Part shown: one piece after another, positions 8,701-17,211 of the stretch | How the letters are laid out: each line of letters opens with the position of its first letter | How positions within the stretch are numbered: position 1 is the stretch's first letter | DNA from: Saprospiraceae bacterium | GTDB taxonomy: Bacteria > Bacteroidota > Bacteroidia > Chitinophagales > Saprospiraceae | Reading direction: 5' to 3' | NCBI GenBank assembly: GCA_025055285.1 | Contig: JANWXM010000002.1 | Span: 239 to 64,238 of the forward strand | DNA length: 64,000 nucleotides | Translations under genes and position numbers: made by a program | Notes under the pieces: generated by a model | The model's database searches: none | What the model was told of the DNA's origin: nothing | The model's input: only the letters and a program-made list of their open reading frames with translations

Positions 8701-11284
8701 TCTAGGCCCCTGTGGCAAATACAGTTATACGCTGCAGAATAAGTACACTGCCACAGACCAGTGTGGTAATAAAACGACGCATACGTACAACCTGACCGTC
8801 TTAGACAACAAAGCGCCCACTTTCCCCGGCTTACCCGATACGATAGTGGTCAGATCGTCGAACTTCGCCAATACGAACAACTGTGCAATACCAGTAACCC
8901 TTGACATCAGTAGCTTTATCGTAGACTGCGCTCCGGTGTCGGAGATGGCCATCACCAACAATGCGCCCCGCGGCAATGGTACCACAAGTGCGAGTGGCAA
9001 CTATGAAGTAGGTACGTACAAAGTAGTGTTTACAGCCATTGATCCGTGTGGCAACGTAGGTAAGGACTCCGTTGTCCTCATCGTTATTGACGATAGCAAA
9101 CCTACCGTGATTTGCAACAACAGTCTTGTCGTATCCCTCGGCTCGAACGGTACTGCTACGCTAAAGCCAGAAGACGTCGATATCGGTAGTACCGACAACT
9201 GCGGTATCGACACGATGTTCTTGAGCAAGACAACGTTCAATTGCACGAATTTAGGGAATAATTCCGTGACGCTAACAGTCGTAGACAAGGCCGGCAACAC
9301 AAACGTATGTACCGTTAATGTTCAAGTGTCGCTGGGTAGTGGCGTAGGCTTTACGTTGACGTTAAGTAAGACGAACGAGACCTCTTTTGGTGCTAAAGAC
9401 GGAACAGCCAAAGCGACCGCATCCGGCGGCTCGGGAAGCTTTTCTTATGCCTGGAGCAATGGAGAAAATACACCTACCCTCACGGGCTTGAATCCCGGTG
9501 TTTACTACGTCACAGTTATTGACCAAAGCTCAGGCTGCGAGCGCGTAGATTCGGTCGTAATCGAGCCTGGGCCTAAGCTTACCATCACTGCAGGCATGAA
9601 AGGAGGCAAGCAAGGCGCAACAATTCAAATACCTGTGAAAGTTGACCAATTCCAGAGTATGCTCGGCATGTCGTTTAGCATGCAGGTAGACAACAGCTTG
9701 GTGGGCGTTATCTCTGGAGCGACTTCAACAGGCGCTCTTCCCGGAACACCTGCACTGAATGTAATAGGTAATTTCTTAACAGTATTCTGGACAGCTCCTG
9801 GAGGCGTGCCCGTCAGCTTGCCCAACGGTACAGTTATTTTCAACGTTAACGTACAATTGGGTAATGCGCCAGTGGGTTCGACGAGCGATCTGAAATTCCT
9901 CGGTACGCCAACAGCTATCAACTTCCAGAAAGATTCCGCCGGCGTCATGGTCTTCGTTGCGGCGAATTTAGTGCCGGGATCGGTGAAAATCGACAGTGCA
10001 GCTCTACCCGACCTCCAAGTGGCCGGCAGCATCAAGACGTGGTGGGGAGGTGGCATTTCAGTACCCGGCGTTAACGTAACCTTGGGCGGCTCTGTATTCG
10101 CTACGCAAACTACAGGCGTGTCGGGCACGTACTCATTCAATGTGCCGTTTGGCGCCAACACGATTGTAACACCCACAAAGTCGGTGACAAGCAACTTCAG
10201 TGCGGGCATTAACGTAGGCGACCTATTGGCCATCCAAAACCATGCAGCCTCAGTGCTATTGCTAACCAATCCCTATCAATGGGTAGCTGGCGATATTGAC
10301 AACGATGGCACGGTGGGCATCGTAGATTATCTTTTGGTGCAGCAGCTCATCTTAGGCACTGTGCAGCACTACTCTAACGGCGCGCCGGATTGGAAATTTA
10401 TCCCGAAAAATTACGTGTTCCCATCACCTAATCCGCTTGTGCCGACATTCCCACAAACCATCTCGAATACGGCACTAACAGCCAGTAAGTTAGACGACGA
10501 CTTCGTAGCCGTCCGCATGGGCGACGTTACGGGTAATGCGCCTGTGAACAACGCTCAGAGCCCAGTACAAGATCGCCATGGCCGAGCATTTGTGTTCCGC
10601 CTTGAAGACCGCGCGCTGCGCGCAGGTGAAGTCATCTCGGTGCCATTCCTTGCGAAGGACTTCGTCGATTACCAGGCTTATCAATTGACAATAGCCTTCG
10701 ATCCCACAGCCTTAGAACTCGCCAACATCCAACCTGGCGTGCTTCCTGGTCTAAGCATGGGTAATTTTGGCACAGTCTATGTCCGCGAGGGATACCTAAC
10801 GCATCTGTGGGTAGGCCAGATGCCGCCGACACTTGCCGACGACGAAATCCTATTTACGCTGACGTTCCGCGTACGCGAAGACCGTGCAGCGCTGTCTGAT
10901 GTGTTGCACCCGTCTTCACACATCACAGCGGCTGAAGCTATAGATGAGGCTGGCAATGTCGTTCCAGTGTTATTCGACTTCGTTAAGAAGACGTCTAGTG
11001 CCGGCGATCCTGTGACGACTGAAACTTTCGCGCTCTACCAAAACCAGCCCAACCCATTCCAAGAACAAACGTTCATTCACTTCAGACTGCCACAGGCCGA
11101 AAGCGCTGAACTGCGCATCTTCTCCGTTGAAGGCCGCTTGATTAAAACTATCAGCGGGCTATTCTCTGCTGGTCATCATACTGTTCAGCTCCAGAAGAGC
11201 GATATCGGTGCTCCAGGAATCTACTGGTATGAACTGCGCACTGCAACGTACCGAGACAGTAAAAAAATGCTCTTACTAGATTAA
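2717..11284 (+). CDS. Giant HYR-repeat surface protein with cohesin-like and dockerin-like regions and T9SS type A sorting domain
   Basis: Preferred start MNNTSMRRWLRGAAVLLAFLFAGAGKLHAQP (signal peptide) is 29 codons into the ORF. About 21 HYR-like junctions of form (V/I/K/R)DxxxP...C/P. Cohesin-like region LTITAGMKGGKQGATIQIPVKVDQFQSMLGMSFSMQVDNS. Dockerin-like region VAGDIDNDGTVGIVDYLLVQQLILGT...VRMGDVTGNAP. C-terminus FALYQNQPNPFQEQTFIHFRLP...KKMLLLD. Confidence 0.9.
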   Translation: MNNTSMRRWLRGAAVLLAFLFAGAGKLHAQPCSITWPGFPNPVPITITLDPLLGTATLDYNVVVGAGVTSSAPCTPVSNDHVRFYADSLKTAFFDPSNPAILYFDCSHTGAPMTIWVAINDGTSGDMSMNPFGESQAVRLKVTIIDNTLPVMKNPVPTALANTSDDGGGNCWIHDINTWSGQDIAINGELPNFCGFFPGVGCFEDNCPDSIDVTYELSGATTRAETPAPKVNPFPPLWDAGLDTFYVGTTTVTYRIYERGVFRFSTTTTVTVNDDEDPSIACPSSLSFTTDVGVCTRYIPNMVATHSDNCAVTQVTWSAPGASPALSPPTGINDTVTATFPLGTTTVTMEAKDAAGNTKTCSFTITVIDTEPPIITCPPSVTVAASGLPTCDYTVSGTGLDATANDNCPPVSSVLNNYNSSSTLNGAVFNLGSTAVVWTATDAAGNVKTCSFTLVVKDSLPPAGPTAPLPASQEIVVNVTPGDCSKSVTYEYPGLFFHNPPDCTPPVTLTEGPAVVNGVVDLTFLSSLPAFNPVSGRMAFLFGAAATLSFPVGETLIFYTWTDGAGNKEVDTVRVVVKEGQPPVAKCKPGILTLPLSASGTVTLTVSQVDNGSFDNCGLDTLMIDLTSFTCADLPGLHTVTLTAKDLSGNTATCTSTVDVVDNTPPIVLCPGSKTVTTNTGCTAVGVNNIDMNPGVAPLSPGQYSDNCPGATVSWQLTGATTGSGTGSVPLTQAFNLGVTTVTYTISDASGNNAVCNFSVSVADNTPPNWTGIGQAPGSTLSVNANFGGCVAQATWPEPTFADACTPPVTVSRTHAPGSFFPFGVTTVTYTAIDGKGNVHLHTFNVNVVDIQAPNAQCKNITVYLNNAGTVTVNPGQVNNFSTDNCFFFFTSPAANYDCTNLGPNSYTLQITDGSGNTATCVATVTVLDTIKPVANCSVIPTIDLDASGNFTLAATAVNNASTDNTSPLCNLSYAVSVDGGPFSSSFNFTCAWLGNRLITLRVTDAAGNTATCSQISLVRDVTPPVLTAPANVTIECDESMDPSYTGAPTGISDNCDPAPVLTLLADVTTPGSCANAYTITRTWRVQDASGNSSTASQTITVKDSEKPVFAVQNTIQIATNSPLFCDAPLTLQLTPDSVSDNCSAFSNLDIKYTIDYPTPSYGYVDVSIPTPGSSIPFPKWPIGTTYVTWIVTDACNNTASTSVAVVVNDAQGPRFTNGYDTLCGKTFVLPNTTGACSNLFTWARPNASLNHVTDCLSFTVSESISNPTVQSAINLTNPFNYNALLSFQIFPAAQFPVGITTVSYTATDAHGNKSTCSFSVHVQDTQAPTLTCPPNQNLVATCPSAAIPNYTNLVAVSDNCPSNVVLTQSIPAGTTLGTIFAPNPPAAGNQFTLVITGNDGYNTATCSFTVKLQDGQAPIPVLATLPNLIDSCGTLIVLAPKALDPCNPSADTIYGTPSTPVGTFLNTNPPSYQLNPGNYVLTWVYNDGNGNISTQPQNITVLNDVFPPKAICVPNLTVDLHPTTGKVPLSASMLNNGSFDFNNCGPLTFSIAPDTLTCANLGATTVTLIVRDHKGNTATCTSTVTVRDVTPPIIAGVPANITLEACDTLPAPPQLIASDNCAGTYPVMATQTSTQTPTGFQKYNYVVTRTWTTADASGNSVVVTQVITVKDTKKPQFTGAPDTVAVVTKANRTTCDDTVKINILPFLSDCATGADLTVTNNVVPSQGGNLNAVFPVGTSTVLFTATDISGNSQTKAVTVVLRDGTPPTAVCINGVSASLQPSGFVVVTTAQFNNNSYDNCVGPIDLKIQRLDKLPLQAPSSTLTYDCADADGKTQRPVKLFATDPAGNTSSCETYIIIQENVSPTITQCPSDKTVTCSDTLAPSVHGTPLFSDNCPGNLTVSYTDSLNADPDTTNIVCTLIRRIWKVSDLAGNIGTCVQTFSIVDTVAPVLSQYPPDQTVTCDQVPSSPITVTASDNCSSSVNVIFAQDTLAKALGPCGKYSYTLQNKYTATDQCGNKTTHTYNLTVLDNKAPTFPGLPDTIVVRSSNFANTNNCAIPVTLDISSFIVDCAPVSEMAITNNAPRGNGTTSASGNYEVGTYKVVFTAIDPCGNVGKDSVVLIVIDDSKPTVICNNSLVVSLGSNGTATLKPEDVDIGSTDNCGIDTMFLSKTTFNCTNLGNNSVTLTVVDKAGNTNVCTVNVQVSLGSGVGFTLTLSKTNETSFGAKDGTAKATASGGSGSFSYAWSNGENTPTLTGLNPGVYYVTVIDQSSGCERVDSVVIEPGPKLTITAGMKGGKQGATIQIPVKVDQFQSMLGMSFSMQVDNSLVGVISGATSTGALPGTPALNVIGNFLTVFWTAPGGVPVSLPNGTVIFNVNVQLGNAPVGSTSDLKFLGTPTAINFQKDSAGVMVFVAANLVPGSVKIDSAALPDLQVAGSIKTWWGGGISVPGVNVTLGGSVFATQTTGVSGTYSFNVPFGANTIVTPTKSVTSNFSAGINVGDLLAIQNHAASVLLLTNPYQWVAGDIDNDGTVGIVDYLLVQQLILGTVQHYSNGAPDWKFIPKNYVFPSPNPLVPTFPQTISNTALTASKLDDDFVAVRMGDVTGNAPVNNAQSPVQDRHGRAFVFRLEDRALRAGEVISVPFLAKDFVDYQAYQLTIAFDPTALELANIQPGVLPGLSMGNFGTVYVREGYLTHLWVGQMPPTLADDEILFTLTFRVREDRAALSDVLHPSSHITAAEAIDEAGNVVPVLFDFVKKTSSAGDPVTTETFALYQNQPNPFQEQTFIHFRLPQAESAELRIFSVEGRLIKTISGLFSAGHHTVQLQKSDIGAPGIYWYELRTATYRDSKKMLLLD

Positions 11285-11299
11285 GAAGGTCCCGACGCT

Positions 11300-11335
11300 G
11301 AGAGGTAGGGCTTTTCAAAAAACGCCCTACCTCTC
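11300..11335 (+). terminator. Stem-loop, likely terminator after the giant HYR gene
   Basis: Perfect 12-bp arms GAGAGGTAGGGC (11300-11311) and GCCCTACCTCTC (11324-11335). Confidence 0.65.
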
Positions 11336-11407
11336 CTGTATACAGAAAAGGAACGCGCCTTTTACTTTTCCTTAATTCGGGTTATAAAACTTAGGAAAAA
11401 AATATCC

Positions 11408-14400
11408 ATGAGATACCTCTTACTCTTTGCGACGTCGCTCGCAATTTTCCTAGCGCCGAATGTGTCAACAGCGCAGGGCATTCGCTTAGCGGCAGACTCT
11501 ATTACTGTGCCTTGCCACAACACTGATACTTTCCTGCTGCCAATTCGCCTATTCAATTTCAATAACATTGCTGGCCTACAATTTACTTTTTCTTGGAATC
11601 CAGCGCATTTAAAATATATCCACCTTCGAAATATAAATCCAAATTTCAACGGAGCAGGGCTAGATACCACAAATTTCCGTTCAAATGGAAGAATTACCTT
11701 CTCGTGGACGAGCCTGAATGCCCAATCGCTCCCAGATAGCACCGTGCTTTTTGCTGTTGCCTTCGTTCGGTTAGGAGGGCCGACGACAACAACGCCATTT
11801 TTAAAATCGCCAACGGACATTGTGGCGATAGACGCCCAATTTAACGACGTGCCCGTGAATACTACTCCGGGAAAAGTCCGGCCATTCGACCTTTTGCCAC
11901 CAGCCGTATTTTGCCCTGCCAGCGTGACACTGGAAGCTTTTGGGCCTGTGGCAGTAAACAATATCGGTATCGATTCGCTTTTCGACAACTGTTCCCTAGA
12001 GAGTATTGGCTGGTCTACGACGGGAGCTACTACAGGAAACTTCCCTAACGATCCCGATGCTAGCGGTCATGTCTTTAATATTGGTCAATCCATTGTGACT
12101 TACCTCGTCCAGGATGTAGGTGGAAATACGGCTACTTGTACGTTTTCCATTACTGTTAACTTAAATCCCGCTGACTCGCTTACGCTGGTAGCCTCGAATC
12201 ACACTACGAACTGCGGCCAAACAATAACGGTCAACATCTCGGTGCTCAACTTCGACTCAATTACCGGTCTGCAATTTTCTTTGGGATGGAATACGGCAAT
12301 CTTAAAACTGGACACTATTGTCAATGCCCATCCTTCCATGGCGCTGAGCCCAAGCAATTTTGGATATGCTCAGGTAAACAGTGGTCTTCTAGGTTTTGCT
12401 TGGACCAGCCCTCAGCCAAGTGGATTAACGCTGCCAGATGGTACAATACTTTTCTCGCTAAAATTTACAGTGATCGCTACAAGTAATGGCACTTCGTCTA
12501 TTGTATTTGGCGATGCGCCAACGGCTAAAACAGCTTTCTCTGGTTTTCCGCCTGAAGAAATCGGTTTCTTGACTAAAGCTGGGTCTGTAACCATCGAGGA
12601 CAACATCCCACCAACGCTAGTATGTCCGCCCGACGTTTCAATTGCTACACCTCCAGGAGTCATTACCCATACCTTTAGCAACCTGGCGCCAACGACGCTG
12701 ACGGATAATTGTACGGCTCCTGTGCAGTTGTCTTATCAGCGCACAGGTACTACACCTGGCACTGGCAGTGGCCCAGCCAACGGTACCTATAACGCCGGAA
12801 CGACCGTCGTGACGTACACGGCCACCGACGGCGCGGGCAATACGAGCACGTGCTCATTTAGGGTTTTAGTAGATGCCGGCACACCCCTTACGCTCATCCT
12901 CGATACTGTGTCGATTGATTGCCAAGAGAGCGCTGCTCACTTTGCTATCAACGTGCGCGTGCGCGACTTCGTAAACATTGCTGGCTTGCAATTCGACATT
13001 ACCTGGGATAGCGCCCGCATTAAATTTGACTCAGTGGGTAACTTACGCCCAGGATTTAATCTCAATGCTACTAACTTCTTCGGTTTCTCGTCCGCCATAA
13101 ATGGGAATACCCTCAAATTTTTTGCTGGAAATGCCAGCGGCTATCCGAATATCCCAAATAATGAGGTATTATTTACGATATTCTTTAGAACCAAGACTCT
13201 GGGAAGTAGCCCGCTCAATTTTACTGGCACAATCAATGCCGTCAATACGAGCCTTAAGCTGATTCCAGTAGCGCTTGTGCCAGGGCTATTCAGGATTGCA
13301 GACTTGTCACCTCCTGTGCTAACTTGCTCGTCTCAATTAACCTTTGCGCCCGATAGTGGCCTGTGTACTAAGACTTTTGTGCTTGACCCGCCTAGCGCAT
13401 CTGATGCTTGTAGCGGCGTCAAGAGTATAGTATCCAGCAAACAGGACAATAAGTACCTACCAGGGCCAAATTTAGTGGTCTTTACGGCCACCGACAATGC
13501 AGGTAATACAGCTACGTGTTCAATTACTGTAATCATCGCCGGCTCAACGGCACCTCAGCTGAGCAACTGCCCGGCGGACCTTACGGTCAGCACCAGTGTT
13601 AATGCTACCAGTTGTAGTGCAAAAGTCTTCTGGAGTTTGCCGCAGGCCATCAATCCTTGTGACGGCAGTCCGGTGGCGGTTACGGCCTCTGATACCTCGG
13701 GTACGGATTTTCCAGTAGGCGTTCACAAAGTGACATTCCGAGCAGGTTCTGCTCCTGATACTAGCGAGTGCTCGTTCACAATTACGGTTCTCGATGCAAC
13801 GCCGCCGACCGTTACCTGTCCGCCCAACACCACCATTCAGGTTACGCTCGACAGTACGGGTCAGGCGAGCTGTAACGTCAAAGCCAACTTTAATCTCCCA
13901 CAACCTCAAGATCTGTGCGATAGCAACCCTAGCATTAGCAGTAGCGTAGCGCCTGGAGATACCTTACCTGTTGGAGTAACTACCGCAACGGTTACGGCGC
14001 TCGATAACGCAGGCAACACAGCTACGTGTCAGTTCCTTATCACTGTCGTGGATCCGACGCCGCCTACTGTGAGCGGATGTCCTAAAGACACACTTAAGGT
14101 TTTCGCCTCGAAAGACTCCTGTGGCGCAGTGGTATCGTGGGGAAAAGTCGTGTTCACCGATGATTGCAGCGCAACTGTGACTGTGAACCCACCGAACTAC
14201 ACGTCTGATTTCTTTCTGGTGGGTATTCATGCAATAAATATCGTTGGTATAGACGCAGGCGGTAATGTCACTAAGTGCTCTTTCGCAGTAATGGTGCGCG
14301 ATACGACTCCTCCAGTCATTAGCAATTGCCCGCAGAACCTGAGTTTTGTCTTGCCTCCGGATTCGTGTTCTAAAACTGTATCTTGGACGCTCCCAATTGC

Positions 14401-16138
14401 AACGGATAATTGTGGAAAGCCTACGCTTGATGGCCCACAGTCTTCTGGCTTGTTCCTCACCGGCGTACATCCTATCGTTTACGTAGCAACCGATAACTCA
14501 GGGAACTCGGCAAGCTGTTCGTTCTCAATTGCCATACGCGACATTGTGCCGCCTAAGTTTAATTCTTGTCCTCCCGATATAACGGTTAAAAACGCAAATC
14601 CTTGTGGAAATGTAGTATCCTGGGATTTTCCAAAAGCCACTGACAATTGTCAGTTAGATACCATTATTTCTACCAAGTTGCCTACTGATACAATTGTCAA
14701 TCAGGTGACTAACGTGGTTATTCGTGCGGTAGATGCTTCGGGTAACGCCGACACGTGCTCATTTACCATTACGTTAGACGTGCTCATCGTGCCGCCAGCG
14801 TTTAATAACTTTCCGCCAGACATTACTGTATATGGCTGCCCACAGCCAGTCAGTTGGACGCCGCCTGTATCGAATGGAAAAGGATGCGATCCTGATACTG
14901 TCGTGTTTTATCCAGAGCTCAAACCGGGCGACGTATTTCCAATAGGCGAAACTGCTATCTTCTATTACCTGCTTAATAAAGTAAGGAGAGATACTTTGTT
15001 CCGAGACACCCTGCGCATCACGGTAAAGGACACTGTTGCTCCGGTCTTCGCTAACTGCCCTGCAGCGTCCATTGTAGTGCACGTGGGCGGTGAGGTGATT
15101 TCAGGCAATACCGGAAATTTCCTCACTCAAGTAGATACTACCGGCGATTGCCGAGGGGTGAAGTTGACTTTTGCCTTGCCTAATGCGTCCGACAATTGCA
15201 ATATACCCGTTGTCACTCAGATTCAGGGTCCTGCACCAGGAGGCACTTTGCCTATAGGCTCTGGAGTGCTTTCCTTTACCGCTACCGACAGCAGTGGCAA
15301 TGTTGCCCTCTGTTCTGTCAGAGTAGATGTCGTACCCGTGCCGATTAGCCTGACAGTAGATCCGGACATCGCCTGTCCCGGCGACTCTGTTCTACTAATA
15401 GCAAACTCCTCTCCCAACGCTACTTATACCTGGCGTAATCCAACTCAACAAACGCTACCTACTAGCAGCTCAAGTGTGTTTATACCAAACGTTAAAATCC
15501 AAGATGCAGGCCGTTATACTGCAAGTGCAACAGTCAAAGGTTGCTCTTCGGACACCGCTTCGGTATTGGTTCAGCTTGCAGAGGTCAAGGCGAACATAGA
15601 TACTATTCGCATTCCGGCTAGTGCCAAGGAATACATCTTTAGCGTCATACCCAACGACTTTATCTTTCCTGCGGACAGTTTCTACATTCAGTTAGACAGC
15701 TTACCTAAAGAGTTGACCCATCTGGGCCAGGGCACTTTCCAATTCAAAGTACCCTCCAATTTCAACAAACCAAAAATTTTCTTCTATAAGCTGTGTTCGT
15801 CAATTTGCAATATCTGCGACAAAACGGAGCCAGTTATTATTCGCCTCGAAGACGCGGATTGTATCAACATTCCCAACATCTTCACGCCCAATGGAGACGA
15901 GGTAAACGACACCTTCCGCATCCCTTGCATTGCTACGGGTTTATATCCGAACAACTTGCTCATTGTGTACAATCAATGGGGTGACAAGGTCTTTGAGGCG
16001 CAGCCCTACAACAACGATTGGAAAGGAACCCTCTACGGCCAAGACGGCAGAGATTTGCCCGATGGAGTTTATTATTATATCTTTAGACCTGGGCCGGACG
16101 AATCTGTACAAAAAGGCTTTGTCCAAATACATCGCTAG
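11408..16138 (+). CDS. HYR/cohesin-like multi-domain surface protein with gliding motility-associated C-terminal (CHU_C, T9SS type B) domain
   Basis: Signal peptide MRYLLLFATSLAIFLAPNVSTAQG. Three cohesin-like segments (e.g. FNNIAGLQFTFSWNPAHLK, FDSITGLQFSLGWNTAILK, FVNIAGLQFDITWDSARIK) interspersed with ~10 HYR junctions. C-terminus NIFTPNGDEVNDTFRI...VYNQWGDKVFEAQPYNNDWKG...LPDGVYYYIF. Confidence 0.92.
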   Translation: MRYLLLFATSLAIFLAPNVSTAQGIRLAADSITVPCHNTDTFLLPIRLFNFNNIAGLQFTFSWNPAHLKYIHLRNINPNFNGAGLDTTNFRSNGRITFSWTSLNAQSLPDSTVLFAVAFVRLGGPTTTTPFLKSPTDIVAIDAQFNDVPVNTTPGKVRPFDLLPPAVFCPASVTLEAFGPVAVNNIGIDSLFDNCSLESIGWSTTGATTGNFPNDPDASGHVFNIGQSIVTYLVQDVGGNTATCTFSITVNLNPADSLTLVASNHTTNCGQTITVNISVLNFDSITGLQFSLGWNTAILKLDTIVNAHPSMALSPSNFGYAQVNSGLLGFAWTSPQPSGLTLPDGTILFSLKFTVIATSNGTSSIVFGDAPTAKTAFSGFPPEEIGFLTKAGSVTIEDNIPPTLVCPPDVSIATPPGVITHTFSNLAPTTLTDNCTAPVQLSYQRTGTTPGTGSGPANGTYNAGTTVVTYTATDGAGNTSTCSFRVLVDAGTPLTLILDTVSIDCQESAAHFAINVRVRDFVNIAGLQFDITWDSARIKFDSVGNLRPGFNLNATNFFGFSSAINGNTLKFFAGNASGYPNIPNNEVLFTIFFRTKTLGSSPLNFTGTINAVNTSLKLIPVALVPGLFRIADLSPPVLTCSSQLTFAPDSGLCTKTFVLDPPSASDACSGVKSIVSSKQDNKYLPGPNLVVFTATDNAGNTATCSITVIIAGSTAPQLSNCPADLTVSTSVNATSCSAKVFWSLPQAINPCDGSPVAVTASDTSGTDFPVGVHKVTFRAGSAPDTSECSFTITVLDATPPTVTCPPNTTIQVTLDSTGQASCNVKANFNLPQPQDLCDSNPSISSSVAPGDTLPVGVTTATVTALDNAGNTATCQFLITVVDPTPPTVSGCPKDTLKVFASKDSCGAVVSWGKVVFTDDCSATVTVNPPNYTSDFFLVGIHAINIVGIDAGGNVTKCSFAVMVRDTTPPVISNCPQNLSFVLPPDSCSKTVSWTLPIATDNCGKPTLDGPQSSGLFLTGVHPIVYVATDNSGNSASCSFSIAIRDIVPPKFNSCPPDITVKNANPCGNVVSWDFPKATDNCQLDTIISTKLPTDTIVNQVTNVVIRAVDASGNADTCSFTITLDVLIVPPAFNNFPPDITVYGCPQPVSWTPPVSNGKGCDPDTVVFYPELKPGDVFPIGETAIFYYLLNKVRRDTLFRDTLRITVKDTVAPVFANCPAASIVVHVGGEVISGNTGNFLTQVDTTGDCRGVKLTFALPNASDNCNIPVVTQIQGPAPGGTLPIGSGVLSFTATDSSGNVALCSVRVDVVPVPISLTVDPDIACPGDSVLLIANSSPNATYTWRNPTQQTLPTSSSSVFIPNVKIQDAGRYTASATVKGCSSDTASVLVQLAEVKANIDTIRIPASAKEYIFSVIPNDFIFPADSFYIQLDSLPKELTHLGQGTFQFKVPSNFNKPKIFFYKLCSSICNICDKTEPVIIRLEDADCINIPNIFTPNGDEVNDTFRIPCIATGLYPNNLLIVYNQWGDKVFEAQPYNNDWKGTLYGQDGRDLPDGVYYYIFRPGPDESVQKGFVQIHR

Positions 16139-16202
16139 GTCTGTTAACAACGGAAACCTTTAGCCTTTAATCGCCGAAACTGTTCGGCTAAAAAACACAT
16201 TT

Positions 16203-17162
16203 ATGAAGAAGGTTATTCTCTCTCTATGTTTCTTTGCTGCGCTCATCGAATGGAGTTTAGGCCAGCAACAGCACCATTACACTCAATTCATGTTTAATAA
16301 GTTGCCCTTTAATCCGGCTTATGCCGGAGCGCGCGGTGTCCCTACGGTTACGGCCATATACCGCAATCAATGGATGGGCTTCGAAGGAGCGCCTCAATCG
16401 TTTTTGGCTTCGTTTAACACGCCGTTTATTACGCCGCGCGTGGGCATGGGTATCGTATTGTCTCACCTAGCCTTAGGGCTGAATCGGGACATCATCGGCT
16501 CTCTCTCCTATTCGTATGACATGGTTAGCCATAATAAGCTCTCCTTTCGCGGAGGTCTGATGGGTACAGTGCGCTCGTTGAGTATTGATTTTACAAAGGC
16601 TAGGCCTGGAGAGCAGTTTGACCAGTCCATCGGAAGTGAGTTAGAAAATCAATTTCTCTTGAACGTTGGCGCAGGCATCTACATGACCTACGACAATCGC
16701 TTTTATGCGGGTTTTTCTGCGCCGCGCATCTACGCTAACACCATAGGCAACAACGACAATTTGCCACAGGGCTTCCAAACGGCGCGTGAGTTCCAACACT
16801 TTTACGGCATGGCAGGTGCTGTTTTGCCGCTGGGCGACGGACTTAATCTAATGCCAGCCCTGTTCGCTAAGTACGTGAAAAATGCGCCTCTCGACCTCGA
16901 CGTTAATTTGAATATGGAAATTAACGAGAAGTTCATAACAGGCTTCTCTTGCCGCACAGGAGGAGATAAATTGATAGAAACGATAAATTTAATTGTTTTT
17001 TGGCAGGCCCATCGTCAATTTGGCATAGGAGTGGCATACGATTTTTCGCTGTCTAACATTCGAGACTATACTACAGGCAGCATTGAGGTCCTGCTGCAAG
17101 CTGACTTGAGAGCAGCCTCAGGCAAGAGGCAAAAAATGTCTAATCCACGATTTTTTATGTAA
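16203..17162 (+). CDS. PorP/SprF family type IX secretion system membrane protein
   Basis: QQQHHYTQFMFNKLPFNPAYAGARGVPTVTAIYRNQWMGFEGAPQSFLASFNTPF is the classic PorP/SprF N-terminus; beta-barrel-like remainder. Confidence 0.95.
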   Translation: MKKVILSLCFFAALIEWSLGQQQHHYTQFMFNKLPFNPAYAGARGVPTVTAIYRNQWMGFEGAPQSFLASFNTPFITPRVGMGIVLSHLALGLNRDIIGSLSYSYDMVSHNKLSFRGGLMGTVRSLSIDFTKARPGEQFDQSIGSELENQFLLNVGAGIYMTYDNRFYAGFSAPRIYANTIGNNDNLPQGFQTAREFQHFYGMAGAVLPLGDGLNLMPALFAKYVKNAPLDLDVNLNMEINEKFITGFSCRTGGDKLIETINLIVFWQAHRQFGIGVAYDFSLSNIRDYTTGSIEVLLQADLRAASGKRQKMSNPRFFM

Positions 17163-17211
17163 CTTCTCGTTTTGTACACGTCCAATTGGTTGAGTTAATC
17201 TTCCTGCTACC

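Noticed and set aside
3022-11000. Numerous minus-strand and alternate-frame ORFs inside the giant HYR gene
   Set aside because: Thr/Val-rich repeat codons leave few stops on the opposite strand; translations are low-complexity and lack independent support.
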